The notes under the pieces: generated by a model
Seen by the model: the letters and a program-made list of their open reading frames with translations, nothing else
Told to the model about the DNA's origin: nothing
The model's database searches: none
Source of the DNA: SFLA01 sp045595165
GTDB taxonomy: Bacteria > Bacillota > Clostridia > Oscillospirales > CAG-382
Length of the DNA: 64,000 nt
Direction of reading: 5' to 3'
Assembly (NCBI GenBank): GCA_045595165.1
Contig: JAZNZY010000032.1
Location: forward strand, 1-64,000
Program-made: the position numbers and the translations under genes
Shown here: positions 47,409 to 56,999 of the stretch, piece by piece
Layout: each line of letters opens with the position of its first letter
How positions within the stretch are numbered: position 1 is the first letter of the stretch

Positions 47409-48281
47409 ATGCTGGCTCCACACGAATTAAAAAACAAAAACTTCGGTAAAAGTCTTAAGGGCTATAACGTTGCCGAGGTGGATGATTATATCAATTTTCT
47501 CATAGAAAAATATACCGAGCTGTACCGCGAGAATATAGAGCTGGACAGAAAGCTTCGTATCGTAGTTACCAATCTGGACGAAATACGGGACGAAGAAGAG
47601 TCTATACGCAATACTCTCGTTTCCGCGCAGAAAATGGGTGAGAAAATTATCCGCGATGCAAATGAGCGTGCAGACATCATTACCGAATCCATAAAAAAAC
47701 GTTGCGATGCGGTTATAGAAGATTTTAAAATCCAGATCGCAAAAGAAAAAGAAGAGCTGTGGACAGTACGCGCCACCGTGCTTGATTTCAAAAAGAAGCT
47801 TTTTGAGGCATACCGCACACAGATCGAAGAGGTGCGCAACATTTCGGTAAACGAGCTTGAAGAGCTTGTGCTTCCTTCGGATAGTGAGCTTGTCGGAAAA
47901 ATATTCGGCGAGGTAAAGGCTACTATCGAAGAGGAGATCCGTTCCGAGCGTGTCCGCAGAGATCAGGAAGAGATAATCCGCAAGGCGGAGGAAGAGCAAA
48001 ACGCCGAGCAGGAGCTTGACGAAAACGAATTTTCCATGCCTCATTTCACCGATCTTTCTCCTTCGGATACAATTATCCTTCCCGCAGACGAAATGCCTAT
48101 CGAGGAGCCGGATGAAAACCTGCGCAAGATACTTGAGGAAAATATCCCAGAAGAAAAGAACATTGATCAGGACCCTGCCGCAACGGTAGTTATTCCCGAT
48201 CTTTTCAACCCCGATGAGGGTGAAAACATTTGCTCCGATGAGGAAATGTATAAATTATTTAACGAAGACGATGAAGACTAA
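47409..48281 (+). CDS. divIVA: DivIVA-family polar/division protein
   Basis: A 290-residue coiled-coil protein that recognises curved membrane at the poles and septum. The N-terminal lipid-binding domain reads PHELKNKNFGKSLKGYNVAEVDDYINFL and is followed by coiled coils (about 35-75 and 80-200). A long acidic C-terminal tail (about 200-290) exceeds that of the B. subtilis protein (164 residues). The gene usually found between yggT and divIVA (ylmH, an S4-domain protein) is absent. AAAGGGGG precedes the ATG. Confidence 0.93.
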   Translation: MLAPHELKNKNFGKSLKGYNVAEVDDYINFLIEKYTELYRENIELDRKLRIVVTNLDEIRDEEESIRNTLVSAQKMGEKIIRDANERADIITESIKKRCDAVIEDFKIQIAKEKEELWTVRATVLDFKKKLFEAYRTQIEEVRNISVNELEELVLPSDSELVGKIFGEVKATIEEEIRSERVRRDQEEIIRKAEEEQNAEQELDENEFSMPHFTDLSPSDTIILPADEMPIEEPDENLRKILEENIPEEKNIDQDPAATVVIPDLFNPDEGENICSDEEMYKLFNEDDED

Positions 48282-48296
48282 GGAGTACCCATAAAT

Positions 48297-51098
48297 ATGG
48301 CAAACGATTATAAGAATTCACTTAATCTTCCTACCACCGCTTTCCCTATGCGTGCCAACCTCCCCCAGAGAGAGCCCGATACACAGCGTAAGTGGATGGA
48401 CGAAGATATATACGAGAAAATGTGTGCCCGTAACGCAGGAAAGGAAGAATACGTTCTTCACGACGGACCTCCTTTCTCCAACGGCAATATTCATATGGGT
48501 ACTGCGCTTAATAAAATACTCAAGGATTTTATAAACAAATATAAATCCATGAGCGGCTACCACGTAAATTACGTTCCCGGTTGGGATAACCACGGTATGC
48601 CTATCGAAAGCGCGATAATCAAAAAGAATAAATTGGACAGAAAAAAGATGTCCGCAGCCGAATTCCGCTCCGCTTGCTTTGATTTTGCGGAGGATTTCGT
48701 TCAGCTTCAGATGGCGTCCTTCAAGCGCTTGGGCGTTTTGGGCGATTGGAAGAATCCTTACCGCACAATGGACCCCGCCTTTGAAGCAGAAGAGATAAAG
48801 GTCTTCGGTGAAATGTACAAGAAGGGCTATATCTACAAGGGATTAAAGCCCGTTTATTGGTGCCCTCACGATGAAACCGCCCTTGCGGAAGCAGAGATAG
48901 AGTATAAGGATGATGCTTGTACCTCCATCTTCGTTAAGTTCCGTGTTAAAGACGATAAGGGACTTCTTGACGGCATCTGTGAAAAAGACAACACCTATTT
49001 CGTTATCTGGACCACCACTACCTGGACTCTTCCCGGAAATATGGCAATCGCTTTGCATCCCAGAGAAAAGTATGCTGTTGTAAAAGCAGGTAACGAGAAT
49101 TATATAGTTGCCGAAGCCCTCGCCGGTAAGGTTATGGCTGCTGGCAATATCGAGGATTACGAGATAATCGCAACCTTCAAGGGCGGCGATTTCGAATATG
49201 CAACCGCATATCATCCTTTCCTTGAGAGAGATTCTCTCCTTGTTACCGCCGAGTATGTTACTATGGAAAGCGGTACGGGATGCGTTCATACCGCACCCGG
49301 CTTTGGTGTAGACGACTATTATACCGGTATGCGTTACGGCATCCGTATCTGCGTTCCCGTGGATGACAGAGGCTATCAGACCGAAGAAGCAGGGAAATAT
49401 GCGGGAATGTTCTATTCCGAATCCAACAAAGCTATCCTTGCTGATATGCAGGAAAGCGGTGCTTTGTTTGCTTCTCAGGAAATGGTACACCAGTATCCTC
49501 ATTGCTGGCGTTGCAAGCATCCCATCATTTTCCGCGCTACACCTCAGTGGTTCTGCTCAGTTGAAGCATTCCGCGAGGATGCTCTCAAGGCAGCTTCTCA
49601 GGTCAACTGGATGCCTGCTTGGGGCGGAGACAGAATGGCAAGTATGATCCGTGAAAGAGCCGATTGGTGTATTTCACGTCAGCGTCAGTGGGGACTTCCC
49701 ATTCCCGTTTTCTATTGTAAGGATTGCGGCAAGCCCGTTTGTGACGATGCTACCATAGGCAACCTCAGCGCTGTTTTTGCGGAAAAAGGCTCCAACGCCT
49801 GGTTTACCGACGAAGCAGATGCGTTGATACCCGAAGGATACGTTTGCCCCTTCTGCGGCGGCAAGCACTTCAATAAAGAAACCGACACTCTTGACGGCTG
49901 GTTCGACAGCGGTGCGACCCATTACGCATCCCTCAAAAAGTCCGGCAGCAAATGGCCTGCAGACCTTTATCTTGAGGGGGCAGACCAGTACAGAGGTTGG
50001 TTCCAGTCCTCCCTCCTTACCGCTGTAGGCGCATTGGGAGAGGGCGCACCTTACAAAGCTGTTCTTACCCACGGCTGGGTTGTTGACGGTGAAGGAAAAG
50101 CAATGCATAAATCTCTGGGCAACTCCGTTGCACCCGAGGAAATTATAAAGGTTTACGGCGCGGATATACTCCGTCTGTGGGTTGCATCCAGCGATTACAC
50201 CGTAGACGTTCGCGCTTCGGATAATATTTTCAAACAGCTTTCCGAAAGCTACCGCAAGATAAGAAATACCATCCGTATTCTTCTTGCAAACCTTGGCGAT
50301 CCTGAATCTGATTTCGATCCTGCAAAGCACTCCGTTCCTGTAAGTGAAATGTGCGAGCTTGACCGTTGGGCGCTGGCTCGTCTTAACAAGTTGGTTGCAG
50401 AATGCACCAAGGCTTATGAAACCTACGAATTCCACGATATTTATCATGCAGTAAATAATTTCTGTGCAAACGATATGTCCAAGCTTTACATTGATATCGC
50501 CAAGGACAGATTGTATTGCGAAAAGCTGGACGATCCTGCAAGACGCTCCGCACAGACTGCTATGTATATGATCGTTCACGCTCTTACACGCCTCCTTGCT
50601 CCCGTACTTTCTTATACAGCAGAAGAAACCTGGGGCTTTATGGCACATCTTGAGAGCGATAATACCGAAAGCGTATTCCTTAACGATCTTCCCGTATACG
50701 ATGCTTCTCTTGAATATGACGGTGAGGAACGCTACAATGCAGTATTCGCTGCACGTGATGACGTTATGAAGGCGCTTGAACTTGCCCGTGCCGCAAAGGT
50801 TATCGGCAAATCTCTTGAAGCAAAGGTAGTTATCTACGGCGATGAAAATAGCGATGTTATCAAGCTGTTCAAGTCCTTTGATAAAGCGCTTAACGAGCTG
50901 TTTATCGTAAGTAACACCGAGATAAGCTGTGAAAACGCTCCCGAAGAAGCATTTAAGGAAACCGAAACCGGTATCGCTGTAAGCGTAGTTCCCGCAGACG
51001 GCGTAAAATGCGACAGATGCTGGGCATATACCGAAACTCCCTATACCGATTCCGAGGGCGGCAACCTTTGCCCCAGATGTAAGAGCGTAGTATGTTAG
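48297..51098 (+). CDS. ileS: isoleucyl-tRNA synthetase
   Basis: A 933-residue class Ia synthetase. The HIGH motif is HMGT (66-69, in PFSNGNIHMGTALNK), the editing domain contains WTTTTWTLPGNMA, and the KMSKS motif appears as AMHKS near 602-606. The C-terminal zinc finger has CDRC and CPRC (last 35 residues), which marks the common bacterial type. It follows divIVA by 15 bases with AAGGAG; no T-box leader is present in so short a gap. Its stop overlaps the lspA start by 7 bases. Confidence 0.97.
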   Translation: MANDYKNSLNLPTTAFPMRANLPQREPDTQRKWMDEDIYEKMCARNAGKEEYVLHDGPPFSNGNIHMGTALNKILKDFINKYKSMSGYHVNYVPGWDNHGMPIESAIIKKNKLDRKKMSAAEFRSACFDFAEDFVQLQMASFKRLGVLGDWKNPYRTMDPAFEAEEIKVFGEMYKKGYIYKGLKPVYWCPHDETALAEAEIEYKDDACTSIFVKFRVKDDKGLLDGICEKDNTYFVIWTTTTWTLPGNMAIALHPREKYAVVKAGNENYIVAEALAGKVMAAGNIEDYEIIATFKGGDFEYATAYHPFLERDSLLVTAEYVTMESGTGCVHTAPGFGVDDYYTGMRYGIRICVPVDDRGYQTEEAGKYAGMFYSESNKAILADMQESGALFASQEMVHQYPHCWRCKHPIIFRATPQWFCSVEAFREDALKAASQVNWMPAWGGDRMASMIRERADWCISRQRQWGLPIPVFYCKDCGKPVCDDATIGNLSAVFAEKGSNAWFTDEADALIPEGYVCPFCGGKHFNKETDTLDGWFDSGATHYASLKKSGSKWPADLYLEGADQYRGWFQSSLLTAVGALGEGAPYKAVLTHGWVVDGEGKAMHKSLGNSVAPEEIIKVYGADILRLWVASSDYTVDVRASDNIFKQLSESYRKIRNTIRILLANLGDPESDFDPAKHSVPVSEMCELDRWALARLNKLVAECTKAYETYEFHDIYHAVNNFCANDMSKLYIDIAKDRLYCEKLDDPARRSAQTAMYMIVHALTRLLAPVLSYTAEETWGFMAHLESDNTESVFLNDLPVYDASLEYDGEERYNAVFAARDDVMKALELARAAKVIGKSLEAKVVIYGDENSDVIKLFKSFDKALNELFIVSNTEISCENAPEEAFKETETGIAVSVVPADGVKCDRCWAYTETPYTDSEGGNLCPRCKSVVC

Positions 51099-51631
51099 CG
51101 GCAATTATAGTTATATTGACCGTCGCTTTGGACCAGCTTTCCAAAACCTTGGTGGTTTCCCGTATGGAATTTGAGCAGGGCTCCATCAAGGTGCTGGGCG
51201 ATCTGTTGGTGTTTTACCGCACGGAAAACGACGGCGCGGCGTTTGGTATGTTAAGCAACGCCCGCTGGGTGTTTATCGTGTTTTCTCTGGCGGCTATCGC
51301 CGCAGGAATATACTGTATCATCAAGTATAATAAAAGACATATCCTGCTCACCGTTTCAGTATCAATGCTGTTGGGCGGCGGTATTGGCAATATGATCGAC
51401 CGTCTTTTCCGCGCAGGCGTTGAATGTGAGTATGCGGTAGTTGATTTCCTTTATTCGTCCTTGATGCCTTGGTTCTATTTCAATCTGGCAGATGCCTTTA
51501 TTACTGTCGGTGCAGTTATACTTTGTGTGTATATGCTGTTTTTCGAAAGTAAGGTCGAAAAAAGATTGGCAGAACAAAAGGCAATGGAAAACGGCGAGAT
51601 TATCGAAGAAAAACAAGAACAGGAAGAATAA
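51092..51631 (+). CDS. lspA: lipoprotein signal peptidase (signal peptidase II)
   Basis: A 179-residue membrane aspartyl protease with four helices that cleaves prolipoprotein signal peptides after lipidation. Catalytic aspartates lie in GGGIGNMIDRLFR (about 90-102) and FNLADAFITVGA (about 130-141), and the N-terminal VALDQLSK and FYRTENDGAAFG blocks are conserved. A polar, Glu/Lys-rich C-terminal tail of about 25 residues is longer than usual. Its start lies within the ileS 3' end. The lipoproteins at 24600 and 62992 would be among its substrates. Confidence 0.95.
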   Translation: MLAAIIVILTVALDQLSKTLVVSRMEFEQGSIKVLGDLLVFYRTENDGAAFGMLSNARWVFIVFSLAAIAAGIYCIIKYNKRHILLTVSVSMLLGGGIGNMIDRLFRAGVECEYAVVDFLYSSLMPWFYFNLADAFITVGAVILCVYMLFFESKVEKRLAEQKAMENGEIIEEKQEQEE

Positions 51632-51634
51632 TTT

Positions 51635-52534
51635 ATGGCACTTCTTACGGCGGAAAAAGAAAATATCGGCACTCGACTTGATATTTTCGTATCTCTGTCC
51701 GAGGGTGTCAGCCGTTCCGCGGCGCAGGAGCTTATTTCAAACGGCTCCGTTACCGTAAACGGCAAAAACAGTACGAAAAACTATAAGCTCAGGGAAGGGG
51801 ATACGGTGGAAACCACACTTCCTCCTCCCGAGCCAATAGAAGCACTGCCTCAGGATATCCCCGTGGATATCGTCTACGAGGACGATCACCTTCTGGTGGT
51901 AAACAAGCCTCAGGGAATGGTAGTGCATCCCGCTCCGGGCAATCCGAACGGAACGTTGGTGAACGCGCTTTTGCATCATTGCGCTGGTCGGCTTTCCTCA
52001 ATAAACGGAAAGATCCGTCCGGGCATCGTTCACCGCATAGATAAGGATACCGCAGGACTTTTGATCGTTGCAAAGACAGATGCGGCGCATACCGGTCTGG
52101 CAGAGCAGATAGCGGTACATTCTTTTACACGGCGTTACAGAACAGTTGTTGTGGGGAACATCCGTGAGGATAGCGGGACTATCGATAAGCCTATCGGCAG
52201 AAGCGCAACCGACCGCAAAAAGTTCGCAGTAACAAACGTGAATTCCAAGCCTGCCGTTACACATTACCGCGTTATAGAACGGCTGGCGGGGTACACTCAT
52301 CTTGAGCTTACTCTTGAAACAGGACGCACCCACCAGATCAGGGTGCATATGGCGTATATGGGACATCCTGTCGTTGGGGATCCCGTTTACGGTAACCCCA
52401 AACATTCGCTGGGTCTTAGAGGACAGTGTCTGTTTGCTGAATACATTTCATTTACACACCCCGTTACGGGTGAAATAATGTCCTTTAGTGCGCAGTTGCC
52501 GGATTTCTTTAAGGACGTTTTGAGGAGAATATGA
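51635..52534 (+). CDS. rluD: RluA/RluD-family 23S rRNA pseudouridine synthase
   Basis: A 299-residue enzyme with an N-terminal S4 RNA-binding domain (about 10-70, TRLDIFVSLSEGVSRSAAQELI) and the catalytic block GIVHRIDKDTAGLLIVAK (Asp about 136). ETGRTHQIRVHMAYMGHPVVGDPVYG follows (about 228-253, quoted in part here). It probably isomerises uridines in helix 69 of 23S rRNA, though RluA-type members vary in target. It is 3 bases after lspA and overlaps the transketolase gene by 4 bases. Confidence 0.9.
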   Translation: MALLTAEKENIGTRLDIFVSLSEGVSRSAAQELISNGSVTVNGKNSTKNYKLREGDTVETTLPPPEPIEALPQDIPVDIVYEDDHLLVVNKPQGMVVHPAPGNPNGTLVNALLHHCAGRLSSINGKIRPGIVHRIDKDTAGLLIVAKTDAAHTGLAEQIAVHSFTRRYRTVVVGNIREDSGTIDKPIGRSATDRKKFAVTNVNSKPAVTHYRVIERLAGYTHLELTLETGRTHQIRVHMAYMGHPVVGDPVYGNPKHSLGLRGQCLFAEYISFTHPVTGEIMSFSAQLPDFFKDVLRRI

Positions 52535-53355
52535 TGAACGTACAACTTTTGCAGGAAAAAGCCAATGCCGTTCGTATCGGCATTATCGAATCTACCCACG
52601 CCGCTAAATCGGGCCATCCCGGCGGCTCTCTGTCTTGCACAGAGCTTATTACCTATCTTTATTTTCACAGAATGAACGTAGACCCCAAAAATCCCACTTG
52701 TGAGGATAGGGACAGATTCGTTCTCTCCAAGGGACATTGTGCGCCTGCACTTTACGCCGCACTTGCCCACAGAGGATTTTTTGATCCTTCCCGTCTTACC
52801 GAGCTTCGTAAGCTGGGCAGCTTCCTTCAGGGCCATCCCGATATGAAGGCTACCCCCGGCGTAGATATGTCCACCGGTTCTCTCGGTCAGGGTATTTCTG
52901 CTGCTTGCGGTATGGCGATGACTGCAAAAGCCACCAATAAGAATTGGCGTGTTTACACTCTGCTGGGCGACGGCGAGTGTGAAGAAGGTCAGGTATGGGA
53001 AGCGGCTATGTTCGCGGCTCATTATAAGCTTGATAACCTTATCGCCTTTGTGGACTATAACGGCTACCAGATTGACGGTGCCGTTACGGATGTAATGAAC
53101 CCCACTCCCATTGACGAAAAGTTTGCTTCCTTCGGCTGGCATACCGTTGTTATCGACGGTCATGATTTCAATGCTATCGATGCCGCAGTTGAAGAAGCAC
53201 TTACGATAAAAGACAAGCCTTGCGCGGTAATTATGAAAACTGTAAAGGGCAAGGGCGTTTCCTTTATGGAAAACAATTATAAGTGGCACGGCGTTGCCAC
53301 CAACGATGAGCAAAAAGAACTTGCTCTTAACGAACTGAAAGGAGTGCAGGCGTAA
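52531..53355 (+). CDS. transketolase, N-terminal (TPP-binding) subunit
   Basis: A 274-residue subunit carrying the pyrophosphate-binding half: KSGHPGGSLSCTEL (about 25-38), LSKGHCAPALYA (about 69-80), TGSLGQGISAACGMA (about 114-128) and the TPP motif GDGECEEGQVWEAAMFAAHYKLDN (about 148-171, quoted in part). Split transketolases are normal in Clostridia. GAGGAGA precedes two tandem ATGs. It shares one base with the C-terminal subunit gene, so the two are made in equal amounts. Confidence 0.95.
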   Translation: MMNVQLLQEKANAVRIGIIESTHAAKSGHPGGSLSCTELITYLYFHRMNVDPKNPTCEDRDRFVLSKGHCAPALYAALAHRGFFDPSRLTELRKLGSFLQGHPDMKATPGVDMSTGSLGQGISAACGMAMTAKATNKNWRVYTLLGDGECEEGQVWEAAMFAAHYKLDNLIAFVDYNGYQIDGAVTDVMNPTPIDEKFASFGWHTVVIDGHDFNAIDAAVEEALTIKDKPCAVIMKTVKGKGVSFMENNYKWHGVATNDEQKELALNELKGVQA

Positions 53356-54284
53356 TGGAAAAACAGGCTACCCGTGTTGCATACGGTAAGACACTCGCCG
53401 CTCTGGGCGAAGAAAAAATGTTTTTCGTGCTGGATGCTGACCTTTCCGGTTCAACCAACACAAAGACTTTTGGCGATAAGTTTCCCGAAAGATTTTTTAA
53501 CTGCGGTATTGCCGAGGGCAATATGATTTCCGTTGCCGCAGGTATGGCTGCCGCAGGCGTTCCCACCTTTGCATCTTCTTTTGCAATGTTTGCAACGGGC
53601 AGAGCGTATGAGCAGATCAGAAATTCCGTAGGCTATCCCAAGCTTAACGTAAAGATCGCCGCATCCCATGCAGGTATTACCGTTGGTGAAGACGGCGCAT
53701 CTCATCAGTGTATAGAAGATATCTCCCTTATGCGCGGCATTCCGGGTATGACGGTATTTTGCCCCGCAGATTCCGCAGAAACCGCTTGGGCTGTAAGAAA
53801 AGCTCTTGAGATCGACGGTCCCGTATACATCCGTCTTGGCAGATATGCTGTTGAGCAGGTGTTTACAGATTGCTCCGCAAACGAAGTTGGTAAGGGTAAC
53901 GTTATTGCAGACGGTACCGATATAGCTATCTTCGCTACCGGCATTACCGTTGCAGCCGCTATCAAGGCAAGAGAAGCATTGGCAGAAAAAGGCGTTTCCG
54001 CCGCTGTTGTGGATATCCACACCATCAAGCCCTTTGATACCGAGCTTGCAAATTATTACGCTTCCCGTTGCGGAGTTATCCTCACCGCAGAAGAGCATTC
54101 CGTTATCGGCGGTCTGGGCAGTGCAGTTTGCGAAGCAGTTTGCGAAACTACTCCCTGCAAGGTGGTACGTCTTGGTATAAACGATGAATTCGGTACCAGT
54201 GCATCCGCCGCTGTCCTCGTTTCCCACTTCGGATTGGATGCAGAGGGCATAACCGCCAAGGCGCTTAAAGCACTGGGCAAATAA
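53355..54284 (+). CDS. transketolase, C-terminal subunit
   Basis: A 309-residue partner containing the pyrimidine-binding domain (about 1-165: LDADLSGSTNTKTFGDKFPERFFNCGIAEGNMISVAAGMA, in overlapping blocks; catalytic Glu in IAEGN) and the transketolase C-terminal domain (about 185-305, TAEEHSVIGGLGSAVCE). With the upstream subunit it moves two-carbon units in the pentose phosphate pathway. The next gene starts directly after its stop. Confidence 0.95.
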   Translation: MEKQATRVAYGKTLAALGEEKMFFVLDADLSGSTNTKTFGDKFPERFFNCGIAEGNMISVAAGMAAAGVPTFASSFAMFATGRAYEQIRNSVGYPKLNVKIAASHAGITVGEDGASHQCIEDISLMRGIPGMTVFCPADSAETAWAVRKALEIDGPVYIRLGRYAVEQVFTDCSANEVGKGNVIADGTDIAIFATGITVAAAIKAREALAEKGVSAAVVDIHTIKPFDTELANYYASRCGVILTAEEHSVIGGLGSAVCEAVCETTPCKVVRLGINDEFGTSASAAVLVSHFGLDAEGITAKALKALGK

Positions 54285-55556
54285 ATGGCAAAAAAACAAT
54301 CCTGGAAGCTGGATAATGCCGCGATGATCTTTCCGGCAATACAAAACGGCTCCCACAATATGTTATTCAGAATATCCGCAGATTTTGCGGAACCCATAGA
54401 TCAGAAGGTGCTTTCACAAGCACTTTCTGACGTTGCGGACAGATTACCGCACTTTCGCGTCAGGCTTCGTGTCGGCGCTTTTTGGTATTATTTTGATCCA
54501 AACGATAATCAGCTTCCTTTGGAGCAGGACGTTGTAAACCCGCTTCGGAGAATGGATTTCAAGGGTCAGGGCGGTTATATGTTTCGTATCAGGTACGGTA
54601 GTAACCGAATAGCCGGCGAATTTTTCCATTCTCTGTGCGACGGTACTACCGCACTTACCTTTATGCGCACTTTGTGGGCAAGATACCTTTTTCTTTCGGG
54701 ACATACAGAGGTTCTCCCCGCACCCGAATTAGGTATTTTGGATTGTAACGATACTATTTCCGAAGAGGAACTGGAGGATGCGTTTATCAAATACGCAGAG
54801 CCCGGCGGAAAAGCAAAGCGTAAAGAGAGTAAGGCGTGGCATCTTACGGGCGAGCGTCTGCCCAACAGAGGTCTTGCCAATGTTACGCTTTCTTTGGATG
54901 CGCAAAAGCTGTATTCCTGCGCCAAGGAACTTAACGTAACCGTAAACGAATATATTACCGCTTGCATCATAGAAACCTTGTATTACCTGCAAAAGAATAC
55001 CCTTTCAAAGGGGGAAGTAAAGGTTTCCGTTCCCGTGAATATGCGCAGGTACTATCCTACTAAAACTTTGCGCAATTTTTCTCTTTACACCAACGTGGGA
55101 ATAGATCCCAAGTGCGGCGAATACGATTTTCCCACTATAGCAAAAGAGATTTCCGCAATGCTTCGCTATAAGCTTCAACCCAAGCTTATGAGCGCCCAAA
55201 TGGCTACCAATGTTGCGGATGAGAAAAACGTGGTTGTCCGCGCCGTTCCTCTCTTCATAAAAAATATCGTGATGAGCACGGTATATCTCACCGCATCGGA
55301 AAACCAGTTTACCACCAATTATTCGGGATTGGGCGTGGTTTCTCTCACTCCCGAAATGGAAAAGCATATTACCGGAATGTGCTTTATGTTGGGAGCACCC
55401 AGAGTGAATACGTCGCAGGTATCGGGATTAACCTATAAAGGCAGATTTTATCTCACCGTTACCGAGGTTTTGCGGGACAAATCCTTCCGCAGAGAGCTTG
55501 CAAAGAATCTTGTTGAAAAGGGCTTCGAGGTTACTGTCGAAGATAGTGGTGAATAA
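54285..55556 (+). CDS. condensation-domain-like CoA acyltransferase (alcohol acetyltransferase-like)
   Basis: A 423-residue protein of the chloramphenicol-acetyltransferase/condensation fold. The active-site motif is EFFHSLCDGTTALTF (about 112-126), i.e. HxxxDG with the catalytic His. VSVPVNMRRYYP (about 246-257) and NYSGLGVV (about 345) match the latch and floor segments. It resembles alcohol acetyltransferase-like proteins, or PapA-type enzymes that join acyl groups to lipids. The start directly abuts the transketolase stop and the next gene abuts its own stop. That next gene is a zinc-ribbon membrane protein, so a membrane-bound product is a fair inference. Confidence 0.75.
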   Translation: MAKKQSWKLDNAAMIFPAIQNGSHNMLFRISADFAEPIDQKVLSQALSDVADRLPHFRVRLRVGAFWYYFDPNDNQLPLEQDVVNPLRRMDFKGQGGYMFRIRYGSNRIAGEFFHSLCDGTTALTFMRTLWARYLFLSGHTEVLPAPELGILDCNDTISEEELEDAFIKYAEPGGKAKRKESKAWHLTGERLPNRGLANVTLSLDAQKLYSCAKELNVTVNEYITACIIETLYYLQKNTLSKGEVKVSVPVNMRRYYPTKTLRNFSLYTNVGIDPKCGEYDFPTIAKEISAMLRYKLQPKLMSAQMATNVADEKNVVVRAVPLFIKNIVMSTVYLTASENQFTTNYSGLGVVSLTPEMEKHITGMCFMLGAPRVNTSQVSGLTYKGRFYLTVTEVLRDKSFRRELAKNLVEKGFEVTVEDSGE

Positions 55557-56249
55557 ATGTCATACTGTGTAAATTGCGGAGTAAAGCTTAAAGAAGATAC
55601 GCGTAAATGTCCTCTTTGCGATTGCCCCGTTATAAATCCTTACGAAGAATACAAAAAATATTCAGGAGAAAATGCGCCTGCACAGCCTCTTCCTACAGAT
55701 ATGGCACCCGTGGCAAGCTGGCGCGATCTTACTCATTTCGTTATCTCGTTAACACTTGCGCTGGGCGCGGTTTCCTGCTGTATAATAAATCTGTGTATCA
55801 GCGGCAAGCTTACTTGGTCGCTTATCGTAGCGGCGGCGTGCATCACTGCATATATCTGTGTAGCGCTCCCTATAAAGAAAAGAGGACTTTTGCCTGAGCT
55901 TTCCGTGCTGTACGATTTTATAGCTGTGGCATTTTCCATGACCGTTGTAGCTTGGAGGATAAATGATTTCGGCTGGGCGTTACAGCTTGGATATCCTCTT
56001 GCCGCGGCAACGGCACTTTGCTCGGCGTATATTGTCCATCTTGTCCGCAAGCATAAATTGCGTTATTTCCATATATGTGCCATCGGCGCCGTGCTCGCCG
56101 GTGCAATTTCCGTCCTTACCGAGCTTTTGCTCAATCATTTTACGGATATAAGCTGGTCGGGAATTTCTGCGGCATCCTGCGTCGGTTTTGCCTGTGTGCT
56201 GTGTATTATCGCAAAAAGCCGCAGACTTACCAGAAGATTTCACCTTTAA
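55557..56249 (+). CDS. zinc-ribbon membrane protein (DUF6320-like)
   Basis: A 230-residue protein. The N-terminal zinc ribbon CVNCGVKLKEDTRKCPLCDCP (Cys4, Cys7, Cys18, Cys21; quoted short of full length) is followed by a 35-residue linker and about six hydrophobic helices from residue 60 onward, ending in a basic tail. This matches the DUF6320 type found next to condensation-like acyltransferases. Its ATG overlaps the preceding stop region (AAATG), so the two are translationally coupled. Function unknown; anchoring or regulating the acyltransferase is possible. Confidence 0.65.
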   Translation: MSYCVNCGVKLKEDTRKCPLCDCPVINPYEEYKKYSGENAPAQPLPTDMAPVASWRDLTHFVISLTLALGAVSCCIINLCISGKLTWSLIVAAACITAYICVALPIKKRGLLPELSVLYDFIAVAFSMTVVAWRINDFGWALQLGYPLAAATALCSAYIVHLVRKHKLRYFHICAIGAVLAGAISVLTELLLNHFTDISWSGISAASCVGFACVLCIIAKSRRLTRRFHL

Positions 56250-56261
56250 GGAGTGTTTGTA

Positions 56262-56999
56262 TTGCCTACAGCAAATGAGCTTAACAAATATTTCGATATT
56301 TCCGTTCCCGCATCCTTCGGCTTTCCCGAGGACAGCGGCGGAATAAGTTTGCTTGCAAATAACGGTTCCTTTAACCGTATAGCCGTCGCTCTTGACGTTA
56401 CGTTGGATTCTATCGAATTCGCCGCATCTGTGGGAGCAGGCGCATTGGTTACCCACCATCCCGCCATCTTCGGCAAGATAAACTCCGTCCGTTGCGATGA
56501 TGCTGTGGGAGCGCGTATCTTGAAAGCGGCAAGCAAGGGAATATCTCTTATGGCGTATCATACAAGATTGGATAATCTCCCCGGCGGCGTAAACGATACT
56601 CTTTGCAGTATCGTGGGTATAAAGGATACTTTTGAATTCGCTCCCTGTGCCCGTATCGGAAATCTTGAAAAATCTCTTTCTCCCGCAGAATTCGGCGAAG
56701 CGGTAGGTAAGGCTTTGGATTCCCAAAGAGTATGCGTTTTTGCAAATAACGAAACCGTTTCCCGTGTTGCGGTTTGCAGCGGAAGCGGCGGAAGCGTTCT
56801 ACGGGACGCGTATCTTGCGGGAGCAGATACTCTTCTTACCGGCGAAGCGAAATACAACAACGAGCTTGATGCCGCCGAATACGGTATCAATCTTATCGTT
56901 GCGGGCCATAAGGAAACGGAGCGTATCGTATTACCCGTTTTAAAGGATATAATTTTGAAAGGTTTTCCCTCTGCGGAGGTGTTCGTATATTATGCTTGA
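56262..56999 (+). CDS. NIF3-family dimetal protein (GTP cyclohydrolase I type 2-like)
   Basis: A 245-residue NIF3 fold protein. Metal-binding residues are in VTHHPAIFG (about 63-71, two His), AYHTRLDN (about 93-100), and the C-terminal VAGHKETERIVLPVLKDIL (His about 218, Glu about 221). Molecular function of the family is unsettled. The start is TTG at 56262 because AAGGAG stands 8 bases upstream; a GTG at 56253 lies inside that Shine-Dalgarno sequence. In many Firmicutes the gene sits near a zinc-ribbon gene and trmK. It overlaps rqcH by 8 bases. Confidence 0.85.
   Translation: MPTANELNKYFDISVPASFGFPEDSGGISLLANNGSFNRIAVALDVTLDSIEFAASVGAGALVTHHPAIFGKINSVRCDDAVGARILKAASKGISLMAYHTRLDNLPGGVNDTLCSIVGIKDTFEFAPCARIGNLEKSLSPAEFGEAVGKALDSQRVCVFANNETVSRVAVCSGSGGSVLRDAYLAGADTLLTGEAKYNNELDAAEYGINLIVAGHKETERIVLPVLKDIILKGFPSAEVFVYYA

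Noticed and set aside
48282..48296. Possible T-box leader for ileS
   Set aside because: Only 15 bases separate divIVA from ileS, far too little for a T-box; ileS is expressed from the upstream operon.
49674..51104. 476-codon minus-strand frame opposite ileS
   Set aside because: It is antisense to the conserved C-terminal half of isoleucyl-tRNA synthetase, with no promoter or ribosome-binding site. An open shadow frame only.
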